This document shows positions 12,300 through 24,273 of a stretch of DNA of 61,077 bases, in pieces. The translations under genes and the position numbers were made by a program. The notes beneath the pieces are model-generated. The model saw nothing but the letters and a program-made list of their open reading frames with translations. It was not told the origin of the DNA and ran no database searches. Source of the DNA: Glomus cerebriforme (lineage: Eukaryota; Glomeromycota; Glomeromycetes; Glomerales; Glomeraceae); the NCBI GenBank assembly GCA_003550305.1, contig QKYT01000142.1, positions 70,119 through 131,195 on the forward strand, written 5' to 3'. The first letter of the stretch is position 1, and each line of letters begins with the position of its first letter.

Positions 12300-14105
12300 A
12301 TGGTATGTTTTCGCGACGAAATAGTACCCTTATAATTTTTTTGTTGTTTGTTCTTTCTATTAAATTCGATAAATGAAATTTTTTTTTATAAATATAAATT
12401 TCAAAAAAAAAAAAAAAAAAAAAATAAAACGTATTTATAAAAACCGTTAAAAATCCTTCTTAAAAAAAAATATTATAAAGAAAAAATTAAATGAAAAATA
12501 AATCAATTATGGTTATTACAAAAAATTCTTCGTGTTAGTCAATTGTCAAATAAATTCAATTCAAAAAATTGGTTGAGATCTATCTTGTTTATGTANNNNN
12601 NNNNNNTTATAATTTTTTTGTTGTTTGTTCTTTCTATTAAATTCGATAAAAAAAATTTTTTTTTAAAAAAAAAAAATTTCAAAAAAAAAAAAAAAAAAAA
12701 ATCAAACGTATTTATAAAAACCGATACCCATCCATCTTATAATTAAATAAAAAAAAGAAATAATTGAATGAAAAATCAATCAATTATGGTTATTACAAAA
12801 AATTCTTCGTGTTAGTCAATTGTCAAATAAATTCAATTCAAAAAATTGGTTGAGATCTATCTTGTTTATGTATGTTCACTGATTATAATTTATCTTTGAA
12901 TGATAGGCTCGTGGACCAAGGAAACATTTAAAACGACTCAGTGCTCCAAAACATTGGATGTTGGATAAACTCACGGGGACTTATGTATGTAACATGATCT
13001 TCTTCATTTTCTTCCAATGTTTGGACATCTTTGATTTTAGGTTTAAAATTTAATTAAATTATACGGTTGATCGATTAGGCTCCAAGACCGTCTCCTGGTC
13101 CTCATAAGCTCCGTGAGTGTCTACCCCTTGTTATCTTTTTGAGGAACCGCCTCAAGTATGCCCTTACCAAAAAAGAAGTCCAAAGTATTCTAATGCAACG
13201 TCTTGTGAAAGTTGACGGCAAAGTTCGAACTGATACAACGTACCCTGCCGGTTTTATGGGTAATACTTCTATAATAATTTTTATTATTATATTTGAATCA
13301 TTTGATAATATTTTATTTTTTTTTTTTTTTGAAAATTATGTTTAGACGTTATCACGATCGAAAAAAATGGTGAAAACTTTAGATTAATTTATGACACAAA
13401 AGGTCGATTCACTATTCACAGGATTACTGCGGATGAAGCTAAATATAAATTAGCTAAAGTTAAGAAGGTTCAAGTTGGTGCTAAGGCTATACCATACATT
13501 GTAACTCATGATGGCCGTACCATTCGTTATCCCGATCCTTTAATCAAAGTGAATGATACAATCAAATATGATTTTGAGAAGAACAAAATCACTGAATTTA
13601 TCAAATTTGAAGTAGGAAATGTAGCCATGATAACAGGAGGTAGAAACATGGGAAGAGTCGGGATCATTACGCACAGGTCCGTTTTGCAATTATTAAATAG
13701 ATTTTACTTTAAACATTTAATTCTTATATATTTTTAAAACATTTATAGGGAACGGCACATAGGTGGCTTTGATATTGTACACATTAAAGATTCCCTTGAA
13801 AGACAATTTGCCACTCGTCTTATAAACGTCTTTGTCATTGGTGAGGGCAATAAACCGTGGATTTCGTTACCAAAGGGCAAGGGTGTTAAAGTAAGTGTCA
13901 AGTGCCCATTGTTTTATGACATATAATTTTTATTAACAATATTTTTTTAAAAATAATAATTTAAAGCTCACAATTGCTGAAGAACGTGATAGGTATGTAA
14001 TACTATATATATATATATATCTTAATAATTAATTATCCTTAAAATATACTAATAATTTATATTTAATTTAATAGACGCCGTGCTCAATTAGCTGCCTCAC
14101 AGTAA
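12300..14105 (+). CDS. RPS4: 40S ribosomal protein S4 (eS4)
   Basis: This is a structural protein of the small ribosomal subunit. It has seven exons: 12300-12302, 12907-12984, 13079-13259, 13346-13676, 13749-13890, 13967-13992 and 14075-14105. They encode 263 residues, the same length as human RPS4. The first coding exon is the ATG alone, followed at once by GTATGT. The joined protein starts [20 protein letters not shown], a textbook eS4 start, and later shows [28 protein letters not shown] in the KOW-type region and [15 protein letters not shown]. It ends in LAASQ. The first intron, 604 bp, contains an assembly gap between two copies of a repeat. The gene is divergent from RPN1 and convergent with CDC34. 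Confidence 0.98.
12330..12872 (+). repeat. 266-bp direct repeat around a sequence gap in RPS4 intron 1
   Basis: Copy 1 is 12330-12595 and copy 2 is 12607-12872, with 11 Ns between (12596-12606). Both begin TTATAATTTTTTTG and both end with the same 90 or so bases, finishing in CTTGTTTATGTA. The centres differ in A/T runs and a few bases. Each copy lies wholly inside the intron. The arrangement looks like two versions of one locus joined across a scaffold gap rather than a true tandem repeat. Confidence 0.85.
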
Positions 14106-14552
14106 TAATAAGTATAAATGTTATATTAACGGATAAAAACAACTTTTAATAAAATTTATTTCTTTTTTTAAAAAATTATTGCAAGAAAATTTACGTATAA
14201 ATGGTTATTTGCTTGCTTTATTTTTCTTGAATAAATTAATCAATCAAATTCAATAAATATAATAAAATAATTTATATAAATTACTTATAAAATGTCCCAA
14301 ATCTTTATTATTTCTAAATTTGTCTTATATAAAGGATGCCCACAGTGTATGTGAAATGGAAAAAAGTAAACAGCAATTTACAGAAAAAAAAAAGTTTTAT
14401 ATGTTACAATTTATAGAAGAAAAATTTATGCCAAGACTAAAATGTTCATAAAGTGGGCATGAAATTTTTTATCATACTCATGAATTAAAAATTATTCTAA
14501 AAAAAAAATCGAAAAATTAATCAAATAATTTGAACACTAAATAAATTTAATC
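14106..14552. other. Convergent 3' spacer between RPS4 and CDC34
   Basis: This 447-bp stretch holds the 3' untranslated regions of two converging genes. AATAAA-like signals for RPS4 are visible soon after its stop (AATAAAATTTA near 14148). Nothing else is seen. Confidence 0.6.
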
Positions 14553-15995
14553 TTAGTCTTCTTCATCTTCTGAAGACATATAATCATCCATATCTTCGTC
14601 GATATCTTCATCTTCATCAGATGCATACCAGAAATTTTCATCTTGATCATCGTCGGTTTGCTTTTTCTGGACGACGAAATCATCGGCTGCGGAATAAAAT
14701 GTGTTAAACTAGATAACATTAATCATGAACATACATAAAAGTAAATGACTTACTGCTTGTTGGTATTTTTAAACCTTCTGGAATGTCCTTTTTCGATGCT
14801 TCAACTTGAGCTATTTTCAAACGAAGCATTAGAGAAAGGGAAAAAACAATTTGTGAATATATGCGTCTAATATCCCTAATACTTACATCGAACAAGATTA
14901 TTATAAGATTCTCGATCTAAACGGTACATGACCTGGAGGAATTCGAATTTGAGTTGTAAATATTGTTATTGCCTTCAAAAGTCTGAATGTAATCTATATA
15001 CATACCCCAGCATCCTAAATTAAAAAGAACACGTGATTGGTTATTAATTAAAAGTCATTTAAATGAATAAACAAAGCCAAGGATAACAATTATAACCATT
15101 ATAGGTACATACCACATTGGCCGGACTTGAGCAATTTGGATCTCCCATAAGACTAACAATGCTGATCAGAATACCTATAAAAAGTTATCAGTTAGTCACA
15201 CGCGACGACCTGCATACATAAAATATCTTTTTAGACATACTCTCAACACTCTGAGTTGGATTCCAACGTTCCTAAACAAATTGGGAATTAAAAAAGTTTT
15301 TAATTTACATATGTTCGCGATTAATTTGACCTTTTTTTCTTATAACCTACAGCAGCAGTCTCACCACTGGTTGGGTCATCACCTGGTGGGTGAAGAATAG
15401 ATATGCAAAGTCTTCCGTCTATATAAACTGTAATTTATGCATTTGATTAAAGAAAAAAAAGGATATTAGAATTAATTAAGAATTATTTCGAAGATTGTGA
15501 AATCATTTAATATATACCATTTGGATGAAAAAATTCATTGTTGAACTTAAATGTTGGTGGATTAAACGGGTAATCATTAGGGAACTTGAGAGTTGCCTTT
15601 AAATCACAATAAAGCGTAAGTATACAACTTAATTTTTTCATAAAACTTTATAGTAAACTTTTATATAACCACCTTAAAGTAACCGCCTTCGTAAATTGTA
15701 TTCGGTGCTCCAATGATACCTACGTCCCTGCAAAACGAATACTTTAGAATAAAAAGACTTTAATTAAAGGAGAAAATTCAGATAAACTAAGAACCGCTAC
15801 CATTCGAAGACGTTTTCCTCATCGCGCAAAGCAACTGTAAATCCGGGTACTGGATTACTTGTGAGTTCTAACAATTAGAAGGTAAATTTTAGAAATAATA
15901 CTTGTTGAATCCATTTTCTCGTTATGGTAAAGAGACATCTAAAAAGAACACACACCTTTAAACTGTTTCAACAAGATGTTGGCGGCACTAGACAT
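14553..15995 (-). CDS. CDC34: Ubiquitin-conjugating enzyme E2, CDC34/UBE2R type
   Basis: This E2 enzyme works with SCF-type cullin ligases to build degradative ubiquitin chains. Eleven exons encode 215 residues: 15995-15956, 15867-15801, 15727-15673, 15596-15518, 15418-15351, 15271-15241, 15174-15113, 15014-15006, 14932-14887, 14810-14754, 14686-14553. The catalytic cysteine is Cys85 in GDGRLCISIL. It is followed by the Cdc34/UBE2R-type insertion HPPGDDPTSGETAAERWNPT. The C-terminus is a highly acidic tail (DEDEDIDEDMDDYMSSEDEED), as in Cdc34, which uses it to contact the cullin. UBE2G-type enzymes share the loop but lack this tail, so I prefer CDC34. The eighth exon is only nine bases (Asp-Ala-Gly). 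A CACGTG lies 118 bp upstream of the start. Confidence 0.94.
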
Positions 15996-16830
15996 TGTTA
16001 GGTCGGGTTGATGTTAAATGTATAGCAAAGAAAAATGTAAATACTACTATTTAATTTGGTCTTTTGCAGCACAAGTTTAAATAGCAAATCACTACAAGGA
16101 AAAAATCCGCAACACGTGACAAATTTATGTAACACTGTGTTCCTTTGATATTTAAGCAAACAATGAATCCGCTCTTCTCCGTCTCACAGTTTTGCGCATA
16201 ATCCTTCCCTAAAAAAGTATTTTGTTCTTTGTTTAAACGATTAAATGAATGTATTTTCGGAATATTTCAGTTTACATGCGATAGTGATAGGGACAACAAG
16301 AAATCGATCTACGATCCAAAAAAAAAAAATTAAACCAAACTGAGAGAATCTTTATATCATGTGACTTTTTTTTTCCAAACTCGTTTTAACAATAATATAT
16401 AGTAAAAAAAATTACTGATATTCTTTATTATCACAAAGTAGTATAAATTAAGTTAAATTATTTCCCTACGTCGGGTGGTTTAATTAGTACTATATATAAA
16501 TAAATAATATATAAAATAAGGTGAAATAACTTTTTTTCTTAAAAAAAATATATATATATTTTTATAAAATCATCATCTAGATGATTTTATATTATTAATT
16601 TAATAAATTAATCTATGTTTATCTATTAACAACTGCTTATATTACAACGTGATATGTGTCCCACTCCCCACCCCAGAATTCTTTATTACTGCACCGCTAA
16701 AGTTATAAGGCTTTGTCATTCGTCAAATTCATTTAGCCCTATAACGTTGAACTTTATATTTGACTTAATCAGCTTCTGTATCATATAATTTAAAATTTTC
16801 GCCAATGAATTCCCTAATGAATTCCCTATG
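15996..16830. other. Spacer between CDC34 and the glycosyltransferase gene
   Basis: No gene is seen. The right part is the 3' side of the glycosyltransferase gene and the left part the promoter side of CDC34, including CACGTG at 16113-16118. A short inverted repeat lies near 16569-16590 (AAATCATC...GATGATTT). Confidence 0.55.
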
Positions 16831-18813
16831 TTATGATTTCATATTTGTCTCAATAGATAATAATTGTGTTGGAGTTGGATTTGGTAAATCAACAATTGAG
16901 GATGTGTTATTATTATAAAGTTCCAAAACGATACTTAATAATTTCTCAGGATCAATTTCTGTCTCATTATTGGTTAAAGTATGATTAACAATGTGATTCA
17001 CCGCCTCAGATATTTGTTTCTTTTGAGTTTTTCTATCTTCAACTTCCTTCATAGCGATTTGTATCTTCTCTTCATCCAAACATAAAGTATCTTGTGGATC
17101 AAAAGTAAGTTCATCATTCGGAGGACATAATGAAACTTCAGAATGTAAAGCCTTTCCACGTTGTATTAATTCTTCTTTTGAAACGAGATTTCCTAAGAGA
17201 TCTAAAATTGGTAAATCCATATATTTTGGCATGCGTCCTTCAGGTAATCCAGACAAAATTATATCTTCTTCCATTAAAGGCACACCAAAAATATCATTTG
17301 GATTGCCTCCTTCAACAAGATGAATGTGAGTTCCTGCTTCAGCATGATTAGTAGAAAAACTTTTAAAATTTTCATAATTTGGATAAAGCATTACATATCC
17401 ACGAAGGTATGCTAGTTCTATTAAAAATCTTTTCCAGGATCTTTTCCATCTATTTGATCGAGATTCAGGGATTGTAATATTTTGGACTTTAAGTCCATTC
17501 CAATCTTGTAATCTTGCAGGGAAATAATCATGAAATTCGCGCCATACTTCAGGAAAGTATACAGCACCCCAACTACAAGGTACTTGCCAAAGATATGGAG
17601 AGCGAATCGGATATTTTGTACCTTCAAGAGAAATAGCGGGATCGAAAGACCTACGTCCCAATAAGTAAAGTTCATTAATTTTAGATCCATAATAACTAAT
17701 TCCAAACAAACGATTACTATGAACACGATCGGGTCCATATCTATATTTGAGAATGTTATATTTTGTCCATGAATAAAAATATGGAGAAAGTTCAACATCA
17801 TCTTCTAACATTACAGCATAGTCATTATCATCAGTAGGATAATATGATTCTACGACAGCTGCCATCAATCCACCTTGTGCAATACGATGACGAAGATTTT
17901 TCCGTCCAAAAGGCCACTCAAGAGTGCGACAATATTCTTTTGTTACTGGATCTGCTCCTCTATCCATATTAATTGTAAGGGATATTTCATCACCAAAATA
18001 ATGAGAAGACTTTAGAGACCGAATAAGACGCGCCAATGAATCCGGACGATCTTGCGTAATAACTTGTATTTGGATATTAATCGTATTCCAATCTATTTTA
18101 AAAATATTTAATAAATAAGTAATTATATTTTTTTTTTTTAAAAAAAATAAATAAATACGTACGCTTGAGTGCCTCGATCGACAAATGTGTTAACCAAATC
18201 ATATGTTTAATATCTTCGATAGGGACAGATATGCCTGTGACACCTAAATTAGAAGCTGCAACTAAAGCAGAATCAACTCCACGCATAGCCTCATTCTCTT
18301 GATTCTTAATATATAATAGAACGTCTGGTCGAAGTTGATTTAAAATATGACTTATTCCTTGGAAAACTAAATCTACAACACCAATTTCATTATTAATTTT
18401 AATATCTAAATCATAAATAAACACTCCACAAGAAGAATCATGTTTATTTATTAATTTTGTTAAAAGTGATTTACTTAAACCACGTTTTTGACCTGTTACT
18501 ATTACATGTGTATTAATATTTTTTTGAGTTGATAGTTGACAGAAAATAGGCCGTAAACTTAAACCTTGTTTTTCTCCATCGATAACTACTATAATGTTAT
18601 TTCCAGTATTTCCGGTAGATATAGGTTGTAATTTATTTGTATTTAAACTTGAAGTAAAATGTATATTTTCATAAAGATTTTGAAATGTAACATAGATGAA
18701 TATTGTAACTATGAATAGTGCAAATAATCTAAATAATTTTGAGCTTGAGCTTGGTATTAACCGTAAAAATAACCAAGTTGTTTGAGTTGCTTGTTTTTGA
18801 TAGGGTCGATATA

Positions 18814-18817
<4 letters not shown>
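16831..18817 (-). CDS. Type II membrane glycosyltransferase, GT-A fold (GT2/GT13-like)
   Basis: This is a probable Golgi enzyme of 638 residues in two exons (18817-18163 and 18092-16831). After a short cytosolic tail there is one hydrophobic segment at about residues 30-48 (LFRLFALFIVTIFIYVTF), then a luminal stem. The catalytic part starts at the second exon with INIQIQVITQDRPDSLARLI, a nucleotide-sugar transferase opening. It continues with YAVMLEDDVELSPYFYSW, where EDD is the likely metal-binding DXD-type motif, and SPYLWQVPCSWGAVYFPEVW. Near the C-terminus is FSTNHAEAGTHIH. The pattern resembles the plant and protist GT2-like family with N-acetylglucosaminyltransferase I-like features. 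Donor and acceptor sugars cannot be told from sequence. The start codon directly follows a run of 27 A on the coding strand. Confidence 0.8.

Positions 18818-18844
<27 letters not shown>
18818..18844 (-). promoter_or_regulatory. Poly(A)27 leader abutting a start codon
   Basis: On the coding strand, 27 uninterrupted A residues run straight into the ATG of the glycosyltransferase gene. This A-tract would form the end of the mRNA leader if transcription starts upstream of it. A long homopolymer can also be a sequencing length error. Confidence 0.5.
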
Positions 18845-19596
18845 ATTAAACCAGATAATTAGTTAAAAAAAATTATAAAAATAATATGTATAATATGTAT
18901 ATAGAGGTAATTATCGAACCCCTCATAAAATCTGGTTTGTTAGAATGAACGGATTAATGGTACAATCAGTTCGCTTTATAACGAATTTGTGTACCATATG
19001 AATTATAACCAGTACTAATAAAAATTGAAATGAATTTAAACAGATAATTAATACTCGTTCGAATTCATTTATTTATAAAAAAATTTGGTCTAGATTATAC
19101 CTTGTGTAACTTACACCATTTACCAATAATATAGAAAAATTAGACAAGTTTATTTTGTTTTAATTTAACACAATATCTATAAAGAGATAAAAAGTAAACG
19201 CCCAATTGGTCATTAAGCATATAGAAATGTTACACAAACAATTTCAAACAATTAAATCGAATTTTCCATTTTTTTCTCCAATCTTAACAAACAGAAAACC
19301 ATATGCAAAGCAGGGTAAACATTGTTTAACGGGTATGGAAATATTGAATGACTAATAATGGTCTCTTATTCTCTTTTAATCCTTTATATCCGTTTTCTTA
19401 TTCAATAATAGATCTTATCCGGATATCCGTTCACAGGATAACCGACTTTCAAAACCAAAATTATTCGCAAAGTAAAAAAAACTTTAGTTTACACAATTAA
19501 AAAAAAAAATTGAAATTATATTAAACAAATTAAATTTTTGACGTTGACAATAAAGGTTAAAAAAAATTTTTTCTAAAACAAAAAAAAAGCTTATAG

Positions 19597-19628
<32 letters not shown>

Positions 19629-20094
19629 TAAAAAAAAAAAAAAAAGCTAAAAAAAAAAAAAAAAAAAAAAAAGAAAATTACAAGCGAGTACAAAACATAT
19701 GATACAGAAAGAAAAGTTGATGGTTTAAGGGTGGCAAAGTAAATGAAGTTGATCATGTGGCGGCTGAATGTCTTTTTTTTTCCCAAAAACCAAAAACCGT
19801 CTATATGCTTTTCATCTCTACCACCACAATAAAAATGCTATTTACAAAAAAAAAGGAAAAAAAGAAAGGAAAAAGGAAAAAAATATATATTCTGCTATCA
19901 TCTTTTAAAATGTTAAATGCCGTGTATGTGTCGTGACTATCTTATCAATATATACAAATCAATCCTCATATAACATAATACGCGCAGGTTGTGTGCTAAA
20001 GAATACACTATGTTAAAAAGAAAAAAAAAAAGGTTTAATATACCAAAGAAATTATATATTGTTAATTTGTTATGCAAAATTCAACCCAAGCGTA
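18845..20094. other. AT-rich spacer with large A-tracts
   Basis: No gene is seen. The stretch is dominated by A/T homopolymers, the largest block being 19590-19672, where A-runs are broken only by TTTTT and GCT. It probably contains the promoter of the glycosyltransferase gene and the 3' untranslated region of the coiled-coil gene. Confidence 0.55.
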
Positions 20095-22298
20095 TTATGT
20101 GTTTAAATTTTTATTATGGTATCCCATCATCCCTAGATCCCTAGATCGATTACTTCTTCCACATGAAGTGATCTGATTTAATGCCATAACCATTGAATTT
20201 CCTTCGATTTTATTCCCACCAATTCTACCTACGAAGCTTTGTCTCCTGCTTAATCTGTAATCAAGGTCAAAATCTTCGTCTTCTGTAAATTCTGTAGCTG
20301 AATAATGACCGATTAGGGGCAAAGAACGATCCTCTCGGTCTGAAAGGATTGCATCTAGCTCATCGTCTTCCACGACCTCATCATTATCTCCTCCTTTACG
20401 AAGTTGATGATGTTGTTGCCTCACAGAGGGTAAATCTAACCTTGAAAATGTTTCTGTACTAGGATCTTGTACACTAGCTGTTTCTTCACTACGGCTTTGT
20501 ACCTCACTACCAGTAAAAACTGATGAAGATTGATCATCGCGCTCTTCTTCCTCTTCCTCTTCCGAAAACATTTCACCTTCACCTTCTCTATATTCAATAA
20601 TGCTACTTTGTACATCATCCTTATCTTCTAAGCTTCCTCCTGTTACACTTGTACCTTCAATACTTCCACTATTTGTGCTAGTTATAGAATTTTTTCGTTC
20701 TTTAGTGGTAAAGTTCTCAGAAACGATAGATCTACGCTTAATATTATTAGAACGATGATGTATACGTCGATCACCTTCCAATTCATCATCGTCATCTTGT
20801 TGTAAAGGTTGATGTTGTTGTAATTTAGGAGATGGTGGAGATGGAAATTGTTGAGAAGTTTTATGAGAAATAGGTTTTATATGTGAAAATTTTTCCTCAC
20901 GTTCACGTTCATTAAATTTCGCCTTGCGTAATTCTTGTTCTAATTCATCAATTCTTCTTTGTTTTTGTGAAATGGTAGCACGCAAAAGACTAACAGTCTT
21001 TTTATGTTTTTCTTCTAATTGTTTAATAGCAGAAGATTTTTCAGTTTCCAATTCTTGAAAAGATGATTCAACTTTTTGAGTATTCTCTTTAGAAGTGATT
21101 AATTCATTCTCTAATTCAATGATTCTATCATTCAATTCCGTTAATTTTGAATAAGTTGCAACGGATTCACTATCTGAAATACAATCATGTTTTGATTCAG
21201 CTGAAACTGATACATCATCTCTATCTTCCATGGAACCTACTTTTCGTACATCCTCAAGATTTCTACGAGCTAAATTTGAAGGTTCAATAGTTCTACCAGC
21301 TAATTGATCTCGTAATGATTGATTTTCTTTTCTTAATTTAATAATTTCTTCTTCTTCCTTTTCTAATTGTTCCATTGTTTCTTGAAATGTTTTTTGTAAT
21401 TCTCTTCCTTGTTCTTCTACCAAAACAACTTTATTTGCCCACATTTGCATTTCCTCTGTAAATTTTGCAGTAGATTCATGTAAAAGTTTTTTTAATTGTG
21501 AATTAACTTTATTCTCTTTTATCAAAGCATCTTGAAGGGTTTGTATATCACTTTCAAGAGCATTTAAATCATCTTGATGATTTTGTTGTAATTCTTTTAA
21601 TGTTTGTGCAGTTGTATCATAAGCATTTTGTAATTCACGACGTTTGGTACGTTCTTTATTAAGAAGGTATAAAAGTGACCTAGTTGTTGCGGCTTCATCG
21701 GGATAATTATTGATTGGAGAATGTTGTTGCTGTTGTGGTTGTGGTACGTTTGGTACTGAATTACGCTAATGATTTTAAAAAATAAAGAAGGAAAAAAAAA
21801 AAGGAAATAATAATGGAATAGAAAAGATTAACAAAAAAAAAAAATAATAATAAAAAAAAAAAAAGAATTATTAACAAAAAATGGATCATAAATCAATTTC
21901 CAAATTAGAAAAATAAAAAAATTCTTAACCTATTTAAAAACCCTGCATCAATAAACCCTTTTTATTTTATTTTTTTTTTTATAAAATGAACAGGATAATT
22001 AACTTACATGATTTGGTTTAAATAATTCGTCGTCAGTTTCCCATTTACGTGGGTATCTTCTTCGAGAAATTAAACCGTTATTTTCTTCTTCTTTTGAGTC
22101 AATTGTTCCGGTCGACGAATAAGAAAGAATATTTTTCCTATAACTATTCTCTGATAAACGTCTTGACCTCCTTGACGTATAACTATCACTTTCTTCAGCT
22201 TCGTCGATAGACGAAGTATAGTCATGGTGATAGGGTCTCGACAAGTGTTTAGTAACACGAGTAGTTGTAGTTGAAGAATTATTATTATATTCTGTCAT
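20095..22298 (-). CDS. Coiled-coil protein of unknown function
   Basis: The protein has 653 residues in two exons (22298-22008 and 21765-20095). Residues 1-125 are disordered, with many Ser, Arg and Tyr residues (SRRSRRLSENSYRK) and a QQQQ run. From about 125 to 375 there is heptad-rich coiled coil, broken by a Ser/Asp-rich segment (near DDVSVSAESKHDCISDSESV). The last 280 residues are acidic and disordered, with several Glu/Asp runs and many Ser residues suited to phosphorylation. No catalytic domain or membrane segment is seen. Such a layout fits a cytoskeletal or cell-polarity scaffold, but I do not recognise a family and assign no function. Confidence 0.8.
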
Positions 22299-24273
22299 TT
22301 TTTAATAAAGGTTCTAACATTCGTAGTAAATTATTTTATTGTTGAGAACTGACAATTACTTTTTATTATAAAAAAAAAATATATAATATATATAATATAT
22401 ATAAACTCTAAAATTTTAGTTTTTTGTTGGGTGACCAGCTCCCGTTGTATATTATTAGTAAATTTTTTTATATCTTTTTGGAACTTTTTTTTTTTTTTTT
22501 AATATTAATGATATAATATCTTTCTCTATGTTTCCAATATTTTTGCCAAATATTAAAAAATATCTTGGAAAAAAAAATTGGATAATGTATTTAGTCTATT
22601 TTTTTTTTAAAAGGAGTATTTTTTTTTTTTTTGCGCCGAGGGTTATCTATTTATACTAATATAAAGAAAAAAAAAATTCTTGGGAAAAAAAAAAAAAAAA
22701 AAGGGTATCGTTTGTGTGATATAATAAAAATAGTATAAATGTGTAAAATGTGTAATGATAAAAATAGTGTAATTGAATGTGTTGTTCTGTATGCATGTAA
22801 TACGTGCAGTAACAGTCTGTGCTTAATTTATTTTGTGAAACCACAGTAAAAAAATTTTTTATTTTTGGTAACAATTGGAACTTCTTTATATTAAAAAAAC
22901 TTAATAAAATTGAAAAACAAAGAATCTAAAAATTTATTATTATTATTATTATTAATTATAAACTGACAGAGAATTTGTAGCGAAACATATCTTCTCTATT
23001 GGTTAATAATCGTTAACAATGATTCTAATGGTATCATATTTTCTATTGAAAATATTTATATTGACAATATTGAAACTCACATTTCGTCTGCGGTTCTGTC
23101 ACCGTGTTACAATAAAATGAATTTGAAACAAAACAGATATACCGAGTGCAGAAATTTACCAAATTAAGTACTTTAATATTATATTTCCGATTCTTCCGAA
23201 TCTTTTTTTTTTTAAAAAAAAAAAAAAATTTTCCTTGATAAAATGAAAGAAATAAACTTTTTCAAAACGTGTAAGTAACTTTAGTTTCAATTCTTTGTTT
23301 AATACTTAGGTTTTATAAAATGAATGTTAGAGATGTTAAAACATGTTATATTATACATTATACTTTCACAATAAATAATAATAATAAATAATTAATAATG
23401 TAAAGTTTTTGATAATTTCAATGAATATTATTATAGAAATTAATTAGTTGTACAATCAAGGAGTTAATCTAAATAATCTCCAATTTCACGACTAAATGGT
23501 TTCTTGGTTTCTCAAAAATTCAATTTAATTAATTAAGTAAACGCGAAAGCCGCCCCAAAATTTAGATAAAAAGAATTATTTTATTCCGTATATACTCTTG
23601 ACTTAATTCGGTAACTTGTACTTCAAGAACATTTCGAAATTCAATGATTTTTCTTTAAGGAGATGCTGCTAATGCCCCATTTCTAAGGACGAGCCTTTGT
23701 TTACAATTCAATAATAAGGGTGAGAACATTTTACAGTGTATAACAAATAGATAATAATCTCTCCAAAAATAACTCTTTCATTTTCATGAGATAAAAAATC
23801 TTATACTTATTCTCGATGGTCAATGAAACAAAAAGAAACAGATTTGGATATTTGGATATATATTATAATTATAATATATATAACTGATAATACTGTATAT
23901 TCGGATTTAAGAGCACATGGCACGTGCTAAGAAACGTGTTATTGAAATCTTCCGAATAAGAATTTTTAAAAACCATGTGATAATTTTTATATTTATTAGT
24001 AACTACTGACTACTGTACTATTTTTAAAAAATGATTTTCTTAAATTATCTCTATAAACGGATCACAAGTTAAATTTTACCAACACTTACAGCCAAAACTT
24101 AGCCATTTAGCCAATTTAAATAATATCAAATTTATTAAATTGTATAAACATACAGTCAATTGACACCAATAATATGCTATTGTTAAAAAAATACGCGTTT
24201 TATTACTTACTTTATTTATAATCAATATTTGAAAAATGATTTTTTAGCTTAATTTAACAAAGGAATGAAATAA
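22299..24273. other. Non-coding spacer upstream of the coiled-coil gene
   Basis: No gene is supported. The stretch has many A/T homopolymers (near 22490, 22620, 22690 and 23205-23227) and short AT repeats. A CACGTG lies at 23921-23926. Short open stretches here are low-complexity and not conserved in appearance. Confidence 0.55.

Noticed and set aside
12543..12746. Open reading frame running across the run of Ns
   Set aside because: It lies inside RPS4 intron 1, crosses unread bases and is made of homopolymer codons.
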